Shown piece after piece: positions 56,855-64,000 of a stretch of 64,000 nt of DNA. The notes beneath the pieces were generated by a model. That model worked only from the letters and a program-made list of their open reading frames with translations, did no database searches and had not been told where the DNA came from. A program made the translations under genes and the position numbers. Origin of the DNA: Codonopsis lanceolata. Taxonomy: Eukaryota; Streptophyta; Magnoliopsida; Asterales; Campanulaceae. How positions within the stretch are numbered: position 1 is the first letter of the stretch; every line of letters begins with the position of its first letter. The stretch is taken from NCBI GenBank assembly GCA_013146195.2, contig CM028382.1:62413596-62477595 (forward strand). The letters are read 5' to 3'.

Positions 56855-59094
56855 ATGGCACAAACACACTATATGTTGCCTACATCTAATGCGAACCACG
56901 TCCCAATATTGGACGAAGGCCATTTCGATGTATGGAAGGATAAGGTAATGCGTTTTATGAACTCTATTGACAACAGATTATGGAAGTGCGTTACTACAGG
57001 ACAACATGTACCAATGAAGGCCAACCTTCTAGCCTCCATCGCTGGGAATCCTGCAGAAGTTCCCAAAGAAGAATCAGAATGGACAGAGGACGACAGAAAA
57101 CTGGTAGAGCTTGAAAGTAAAGCAATCAATATCATTACTAGCTCTCTAGACACAAGCACATACCAAAGAAGTGATCGATGTACAACTACAAAAGAGTGGG
57201 ATGTGGGAAGCTCTTGTGGAATACTTGGAAGGAGACCAAGACACAAGAGACAATGTAAAATACACATACATCCAGCTAGCTTTGATTCCTTCAAAAGGAT
57301 CCAAAGGAAACCTTGAGACAAGCATACGATCGCTTCAGTGAGGTAATAAATAGCTGCTTTTCTCTTGGTAAAACTTATGACAAAAAGAAAATGAACATGA
57401 GGTTTCTAGGCTCTCTAGGCAGCCTATGGCATGTCAAGACCACAGCTATGAAAGAATCCAAAAACTTAAACGAGATGACTCTCCGTAGTCTCTACGCATG
57501 TTTAAAGGTTTATGAGCTCGAAGTAAATCAAGCTCTAGAGCAAGACAAACAGTTCAGAACTGTGTCCTTGCCAGCCATGGTTCAAGAAGAAACCACTGTT
57601 GAAAACAAACCCTCCACTTCCTCCTGTGAAAATGATTTTTTCTCAGATGAACAATTTGTCATGTTTGTAAAACGTTTTCAAAAATTTGCAAAATATGGAA
57701 GGAAGAACACACACCAACAACCTTTTAGAAAGACTGGTGAAAGCTCATCTAAAGAAGAGCTTGTGTGTTACAACTGTAGAAAACCTGGTCATTTTTCCTC
57801 CAAATGTCCAAAGCCAAAATTTGAAGCATACGAAAACCTAAAACCTTATAGAAAATTTCCAAAACAAAAGGTAGGTATGTTGGTCAAGACATAGAAGACA
57901 AACAAAGTTGCTACATGGTTTGAGACCGATCTCGTAAGAGGAAGAGGATGATTGTGAGCAAGCTAACATATGCTTAATAGCGCATGATTCAGGTCCTACC
58001 TATGACTCTGAAAATGAAGTCGAAATCTCACCTAGTCCCTTGGATAAAAGTGAGACCAATAGTGACAACTTCAGTAAGGAAGAACTTCTCAAGGATAATC
58101 AAGATATGCTTGAAGAATTCAATTCCTTTAGAGTAGCCTATGTTAAACTTGCCAAGAACTGTGAGAAACTTACTGCTGAGAAATCTCTGATGGCAGCTGA
58201 GATTCAAACTCTCAATAGCTGTCAACAAGAAAGTATCAAACTCAAAGGAGAAAACAAATTCCTTTGTGACAAAATTGAATGTCTAACTGAGCACATCAAA
58301 GGACTTGACCTAGAGAAAATTGCCTTGCAAAAGACAATTGATTCTTGGAACAGCTCCAAAGATGCCTTCGAAGAAATCCTTTCAAGCCAAAAATCTAGTA
58401 AAGATAAATCTGGCATAGGATATTCAGATGAGCCCAGTATGACATTCCCATCGCCACGAGAAAGGTGAATCCTCCGAGACTGCTAATGATATCTCTTTCT
58501 CTAAACAGACGTTCGGAAATAAAGGGAAACAAGGCCTTGGTTATTCAAGTGTTCCTTATGTTTACCCCAAAGCTCAGAAAGGAAAAGCCAAGATGACTAA
58601 TTCAAATGAGAAACCTGAGAAAGTAACGGTAGAGAAACTAAAGTCTGCCGGCAACAACTCTGCTAAGGCAAAGTCTGCTGGCGGTAGACCTACTAAATCT
58701 CTACCGGTGACTATCAAGTTTGTCTATGAAACAGGCAAGGCTCCTGCACCCGTTGAAAGTAAACTTAAAGGTAGTCTACCAAATCTTCCTAAAAAGGTAA
58801 TCAACAGACAAGCCAAAGCTAAGTCTAGTGATAACCTTTAGGAAGACTCAAAAGAAACCAATTAAGTCCACCGTCAACATGCAAACTGAACCAAGAATGG
58901 ATGTTAAGAAAAAGGATATTCATAATCACTCCTCAGTTAAGGACACTGACAGTTCTCTATGGAAATTTCATTTATGTCATTCTTGCAATTGCCTAGGCCA
59001 TCTGGCCCCAGAATGCCTGCTAAGGTTCACTCCAAAGTCTGAGAGACCTAGTTCTCTCAAGGTTAGGCAGGTATGGGTTCCAAAAGGTTGCTAA
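56855..59094 (+). pseudogene. Copia-3 gag
   Basis: Starts MAQTHYMLPTSNANHVPILD and runs through the gag domain (HFDVWKDKVMRFM), with frame changes around 57190-57313. MRFLGSLGSLWHVKT continues; a knuckle CYNCRKPGHFSSKC lies near 57768-57809. A long coiled coil follows (58040-58420, rich in E/K/L), then a Lys/Ser-rich stretch containing the repeat motif at DNA level (58640-58790), then a second knuckle CHSCNCLGHLAPEC and QVWVPKG, the usual Sirevirus gag end. At least three further frame changes split it. Confidence 0.82.
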
Positions 59095-59158
59095 TCCTTA
59101 GGACCCAAAAGAAAATAAAGGGGACCTTGTTGCTTTAAATCTTTTTCATGAATGCTTC

Positions 59159-60560
59159 ATGGCTATAGAATCAGAAAACAAAGACATCTGGTACCTGGAC
59201 AGTGGCTGCTCAAGACACATGACTGGAAACAGAAGTCTACTTATAGATATAGCTGAAGCCAAAGGACCCACTGTTATTTTCGGAGACAATGCAAGAGGAA
59301 AGACAATTGGATATGGCTCAATCACTAGAGGAAGTCTCTCCATCAACAAAGTCTCTCTAGTGAGTGGATTAAAGCACAATCTATTGATCATATCCCAATT
59401 CTGCGACAAAGGATTACTATGCCAATTCAACTCCAACCAGTGCCTCATCAAAGATCGTGAATCCTGCTCTACAATACTGACCGGCAATAGACAAGGAAAT
59501 GTCTATGTCGTGGACTTAAATCTTCTAGGGAGATTCTCAAGCCTTTGCCTAGTAGCTAACAACGTTCGTGACAACAGTTGGCTATGGCACAAGCGTCTCA
59601 GTCACCTCAACTTCAAGCACCTCTCTAAGCTCTCCAAAGAAGGGCTTGTCAAAGGTCTACCTACGGTGTCTGCCGACCATGACAGAAGATGTAAAGCTTG
59701 CCAACTAGGAAAACTTTCCAAGTCTTCCTTCAAAAGAAAGTCTGTCTTGTCTACAAACAGACCTCTTCAACTTCGACATATGGATCTCTTTGGACCAATC
59801 ACTACAGTCAGTATTTCTTGAGACAAGTATACACTTGTAGTAGTTGACGACTACTCTAGGTTCACCTGGATTGAAACAATGACTTCAAAAGATGAGACGT
59901 ATGATCTAGTCACCGCTCTTTTCAGAAGACTTCAAACTCAAAAACTTGAAGACATTAGTGACATAAGATCAGACAATTGCACTGAATTCAAGAACAATGG
60001 TGTTGAAAGATACTGTGATGACCACGGGATCGGCCACAACTTCTCTACTGCCGAAACTCCTCAACAAAATGGTGTAGCTGAACGAAAGAACAGGACACTG
60101 ATTGAAGCAGCAAGAAAAATGCTGGCAGAAGCAAAACTTCCAAAGTACTTCTGGGCAGAAGCCGTCAACTCTGCATGTTTTACCCAAAACAGATCCCTGG
60201 TAAACAAGTTTCATAACAAAACTCCATATGAAATATGACTTGGAATCTTCGGCTGTAAATGTTTTATTCTTCATAATGGAAAAGAATATAGAGGAAAATT
60301 TGATGCAAAATCAGACGAAGGAATTTTTCTGGGGTATTCCAAACATTCAAAAGCATTTCACATTTTCAGTAAAACTCATTTAAAAATTCTAGAATCTGTG
60401 CAGGTTTCTTTTAATGAATATGACTTGTTAGAGCCTAAAAAGGCTCCGAATGTTGCTAATGATTCTGATAATGATGAGACAGGTACAAATACATCTTCTA
60501 CTTCCACTCCTCATCAAAAAACAGCAACTGCAGACCCTTCCAGTACTGCTAACCCTTCAT
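59159..60560 (+). pseudogene. Copia-3 protease and integrase
   Basis: WYLDSGCSRHMTGNRSL is the protease/pre-integrase junction with its catalytic D-S-G. LWHKRLSHLNF and CKACQLGKLSKSSF form the HHCC zinc site. The integrase core shows HMDLFGPI, then a TGA at 59819, VVVDDYSRFTW, RSDNCTEFKN and QQNGVAERKNRT (D, D, E all visible). A TGA near 60236 and a TAG near 60560 interrupt the C-terminal and linker region. Integrase would insert the DNA copy. Confidence 0.85.
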
Positions 60561-60568
60561 AGGCAGAC

Positions 60569-62430
60569 TTGAACTCTGCCGATACCGGCTCCAACTCTTC
60601 TGTTGACCCAGAACCCATCTCTTCTGTTTTAACCCAAACACTTTTGCAGATCACTCATCCTTCTTGTTCACCAGAAAATAAAGGTTTTGAAGATCCTATC
60701 TCTTCTAAACCTGATTTTGGTGAATCTCCTTCTCAACCTACTCCGGAATTCTTAAGGGAAGAACCCACCAGAAGTGATCTTCCTCCAACCATTATTGAAA
60801 CAAGAGATCATCCTATTTCTCAAATCATTGGTGATCTCAACACAGGAGTTCGTACGAGGAATAAAGTTCGAAAAGAGACTATGTTTGCATATGCATTCGT
60901 ATCTGAACTCGAACCAAAGAAGATTGATGAAACTATCGAAGATCATAACTGGATTGAAGCTATGCAAGAAGAGCTGAATCAGTTTGAAAGATGCAAGGTG
61001 TGGAGCTTAGTTCAAAGGCCAACTGATCATCCAGTTATCGGCACCAAATGAGTTTTCAGAAACAAAAGAGATGAAGATGGAAATGTCACCAGAAACAAAG
61101 CTAGACCGGTTGCTCAAGGACCGATAGGAAGAAGGAATTGACTTCGATGAAACATTTGCACCTATTGCTAGATTAGAGGCAATCAGACTCTTTCTAGCCT
61201 ATGCCTCGTTCATGGACTTCAAAGTATATCAGATGGATGTAAAGAGTGCCTTTCTGAATGGTGATCTTCAAGAAACGGTATACGTTGAACGACCTCCGTG
61301 ATTTGTCATTTCGCAAAACCGATCATGTCTACCGACTCAAGAAAGCTCTCTATGGCCTAAAGCAAGCTCCGTGAGCTTGGTATGAAACTCTATCCAAGTT
61401 CTTAATAGAACAAGGATTCGTGAGAGGAAGGATAGACACTACTCTGTTCATCCTCAAGCACAAAGGTCATACTCTTCTGGTACAAATCTATGTGGACGAC
61501 ATCATCTTTGGATCAACTAACCAAAGCATGTGTAAAAGATTCGAGAAGATGATGCAAAGCAAGTTCGAGATGAGCATGATGGGTGAACTTACCTACTTTC
61601 TAGGACTGCAGATTCAACAGACTTCCGACGGAATCTTCATCAGCCAAACCAAATATGCAAAGGAACTAATCAAGAAATTTGGTCTTGATTCAGCCTAAAG
61701 GATTTGAGACTCCAATGTCTACCGACGCCATCTTGACAAAGATGAAAAGGGAAAGCAAGAGAACATGACCAAGTACCGAGGAATCATAGGTTCACTTCTT
61801 TACCTTACCGCCAAGAGACGACATTATGTTTGTTGTTTGTGTTTGTGCAAGATTTCGAGCAGATCCAAAGGAATCACATTTGCTTGTCGCCAAACGTATC
61901 ATCGATATGTTTCAACAACAACAAATCTAGGCATCCGGTATTCCAAACACAACAACTTCGACCTAGTTGGATACTCGATGCAGATTATGCACCGCAAGTA
62001 AGCGTAAGAAGCACCAAGTGGGACTTGTCAATTCCTTGGAAATAGACTTATCTCATGGTCTTGCAAGAAACAAGGTTCAGCTGCAAACTCAACAACAGAG
62101 GCAGAATATATTGCTGCCAGCAGCTGTTGCTCTCAACTTCTATGGATGAAGCAACAACTAGTGGACTACAACGTCAAGACTGCAAATTGTCCAATTATGT
62201 GTGACAACACATCAGAAATTTCAGTCTCCAAAAATCCAATGATGTGCTCGAAGACATAGCACATTGATATCCATTATCACTTCCTCAAAGATCATGTGGA
62301 GAAAGGTAACATCAGTCTGGAATATGTTCCAACTGAGCATCAATTGGCTGACATTCTCACAAAGCCACTGGATGCCACCAGGTTTGCGTATTTGAGGAGA
62401 AATCTTGGTATGATTGATCCTACTGCTTAA
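60569..62430 (+). pseudogene. Copia-3 linker, reverse transcriptase and RNase H
   Basis: HPISQIIGDLNTGVRTRNKV is the pre-RT linker also retained in Copia-1. RT starts near NWIEAMQEELNQFERCKVW; a TGA replaces Trp after VIGTK, then frame changes, QMDVKSAFLNGDL, another TGA, and an intact catalytic IYVDDIIFGS (near 61486-61515). RNase H (61765-62430) is in three broken frames and ends HQLADILTKPLDATRF and TAA at 62430. RT is better preserved than in Copia-2 but no continuous protein is possible. Confidence 0.85.
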
Positions 62431-62792
62431 TTTCAAAGTTTTATTATTTTTCTTTAATACCGGTAGACTTAGTTTTAGACTGACCGAAAGACGTAATTTT
62501 CCCTTTAGCGGAAGACTTAAAGGTTAGAATCTTTATTTAGTATATTTTTATTAAAGAGGTTTCTAAAGCAATAAAGGGGGTCAAGGATAAAATTTGGTAC
62601 TTAGAAAATATCTTAAGTTCCCGCTTTTGCGCTAAATTTTTTTCTTCTTTAAATAGACCTTGAACCGCCCTTTCAAAAACTTTACGAAACCCCTTTGTCT
62701 AAAAATTTCTCTCTCTATTCAAACTCTCTCTATCTGTGTAACTGCTCTCTTCATTCTCAAAATCTTCTTGTTTCTTCTTCTCATCAACATCA
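62431..62792 (+). promoter_or_regulatory. Promoter-like region upstream of the env-position gene
   Basis: ACCGGTAGACTT at 62459-62470 is a copy of the Copia-3 motif; GACCGAAAGAC and GCGGAAGACTT follow. TTTAAATAG at 62648-62656 is a TATA-like box, followed by a CT-rich leader (CTCTCTCTATTC) up to the ATG. The gene seems to have its own plant-type promoter. Confidence 0.45.
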
Positions 62793-63990
62793 ATGGTATG
62801 TTCTTCTCTACTCTACTACTTGAAATTTATCATTTACTGTTTCGCATTTCATTTCATAACCTAAATTATTTTGGAATACAAACGGTCACTTTCAAGTTTC
62901 AAAATAGTATTCGCCATTGTTGTTCTACAAAACCTAAAACATAACAGTCGTTTATATGCTTAAAATGCTTACTCTTTTGAAAAAATTCTGTTATACATTT
63001 ATCTGGTTTGCTTTCACTAAACATTCTAGGGTTTCAAGTTTTCATTGCGAAAATTTTCAACAAATCTCAGAAAAACTTGAAATCTCTGCTTGTTTAGCTC
63101 TTGAGGTGAAAAGCCCTAATTTTTTATTGTATTTCTTTCAGGTAAAATCATCAAAATCAAAGCGTGACAGCAGGAAGAAGCTGGACCCAGAATCTGACAT
63201 TCCTCCAAGTTTGGATGTCAACCTTCCGGGATATCCTACTTTTCCAGCTGCTCATGACGTTATCGTTGCCCTGGACCCAAAACTTTATATACCCGGGATG
63301 TGCATTGACCTCCAATCCGTCTGCACTATAGTCGCCGGAGTCAAGGCATGCGAGGACATGAATGCCTCTGGAATTCTTCCACTCTTCTGCCTCAACGACA
63401 AAGACTACAACATTTTTTTAGCAGAAGAGTTCTACCAAAGGATGGAGTTGATGAACAAGAACGCTCTGCGTGGATGGATTAAAGGCCGTCCTATCTTCAT
63501 CACCGCTAAGACCATCTCCACCATTATTGGTGTGCATTTTGGAGGCGCTCTTGAATCAACCATTGCTGAGGCTAACCATGCCTGGGAAGCAATGAGGGGA
63601 GTTGATACCCCTAGAGAACCACAAGGGAAAATGCTGAGGAATCTCTTCCCGTTAGACGTCTACTGCACAAGCCACCGAATGGACAAGGGGCTTCTGTTCA
63701 AAAGTGGTGCTCATGATATGTTCACGACACAACAGCTGGACCTTACAAGTGTCGTCTTCATTCAAACCCGTCTCAATTTCGAAGCCATCATCTTCAATGA
63801 GCTCAAGCAGTGGGTGGAAAGAGTGAAGAACAACCCCACCTGCAAACGCCCATTCGTCATGCTGATCAATGCTCTTCTCCAAGACAATGAGGAAGTCAAC
63901 TCTTCCATCAAGGAAGATGAGCTTATATTGGTGTCCAAGGACAAGCAGCCGTGGGTTCCCGGGAAATTGCTCCTGCGCGCCCTTGGATAG
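62793..63990 (+). CDS. Env-position gene of Copia-3, two exons, truncated by LTR D-family insertion
   Basis: ATG at 62793-62795 is followed at once by a GTATGTTC donor. An acceptor TTTCTTTCAG precedes 63142, where the frame continues VKSSKSKRDSRKKLDPESDI in phase 0. The open part then has EFYQRMELMNKNALRGWIKG, ITAKTISTIIGVHFGGALE and RNLFPLDVYCTSHRMDKGLL, a layout like the 'putative plant transposon protein' domain of env-position genes in plant LTR elements. I see no signal peptide or membrane anchor, so an envelope role is not supported. The last ~13 codons (from about 63951) are LTR D-family sequence, not gene. The alternative intronless start at 62956 would add a stretch that looks like intron. 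The true C terminus is not present. Confidence 0.5.
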
Positions 63991-64000
63991 GGGTGCGCAT
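63951..64000 (-). mobile_element. Terminus of an LTR D-family insertion
   Basis: GTGGGTTCCCGGGAA and GCGCGCCCTTGGATAGGGG match the inverted right end of LTR D (22120-22183) with a short deletion. The frame reads through by chance for about 13 codons. The rest is outside the window. Confidence 0.7.

Larger units (their letters stand above)
55619..64000 (+). mobile_element. Copia-3: Sirevirus-like element, 3' end outside window
   Basis: 5' LTR, tRNA-Met site, gag with two CCHC knuckles, protease, integrase, RT/RNase H and a downstream gene in the env position; the 3' LTR is not reached. Gene order and gag style match Copia-1 and Copia-2 but the sequence is a separate family. Coding regions hold many single stops and frame changes. 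The left edge (TGTGTATAGAAC at 55619) is inferred because the partner LTR is missing. Confidence 0.85.

Noticed and set aside
62956..63140. N-terminal extension of the env-position gene from the ATG at 62956
   Set aside because: A good acceptor at 63141, a donor right after the ATG at 62793 and a leader with a TATA box make this stretch look like intron; the extension has no family features.
1..64000. CRISPR arrays, bacterial defence systems, tRNA or rRNA genes
   Set aside because: No spacer-repeat pattern, no cloverleaf and no rRNA signature was found; the repeats here belong to plant transposons.

Overview
This is a transposon-dominated stretch of a flowering-plant nuclear genome, most likely a eudicot. 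The evidence is AT-rich DNA, spliceosomal introns, Stowaway-type MITEs, CACTA, hAT and Helitron elements, and Sirevirus-type Copia and Tekay-type Gypsy LTR retrotransposons. The species cannot be named from sequence alone. I saw no bacterial-type operon, CRISPR array, tRNA gene or rRNA gene. Almost every long reading frame belongs to a decayed transposon.

Layout. (1) 1-6080: a broken histone H3 gene (734-1090), the right end of a CACTA element (1857-2405), an LTR-like remnant (2406-3450), two Stowaway-like MITEs, and the one intact host-like gene, an 87-residue secreted peptide precursor (5754-6017). (2) 6853-12690: Copia-1, a Sirevirus-like element on the minus strand, complete at both ends (TSD ATAAT) but internally deleted to little more than gag. 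(3) 13493-17413: two Helitrons joined end to start, a third Helitron terminus, and MITE debris. (4) 17726-18953: a rearranged TRIM array (TSD TATAC) with one inverted and three direct LTRs. (5) 19501-24759: a hAT element (TSD CTTGTTGT) with a broken transposase gene, itself split by LTR D. (6) 24946-27560: the left end of a second CACTA element, cut off by LTR A, then an array of hairpin repeats.

(7) 28080-55297: one decayed plant-mobile-domain (PMD-like) gene spread over 27 kb. Its intron holds Copia-2 (29057-41771, TSD GAGAA). Copia-2 is split by LTR C (TSD CTAAA/CTAAC), and LTR C is split by a Tekay-like solo LTR (TSD AAACT). Its last exon is split by LTR B (TSD TCAAG/CCAAG), and LTR B is split by a full-length Tekay-like Gypsy element (42953-53869, TSD AAATG). 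Removing the insertions restores one reading frame across each junction. (8) 55619-64000: Copia-3, a plus-strand Sirevirus-like element with gag, pol and a downstream env-position gene that has its own TATA box and an intron directly after the ATG. That gene is cut near 63951 by another copy of the LTR D family.

The recurring theme is that nearly every LTR family here carries its own short repeated palindrome. Each has a different sequence but the same design. In the Copia elements the palindrome also lies inside gag and linker coding sequence. Repeated palindromes in Sirevirus LTRs are, as I recall, already described. Their coding-region copies, and the parallel palindromes in Tekay and the LTR A-D group, are the points most worth checking.
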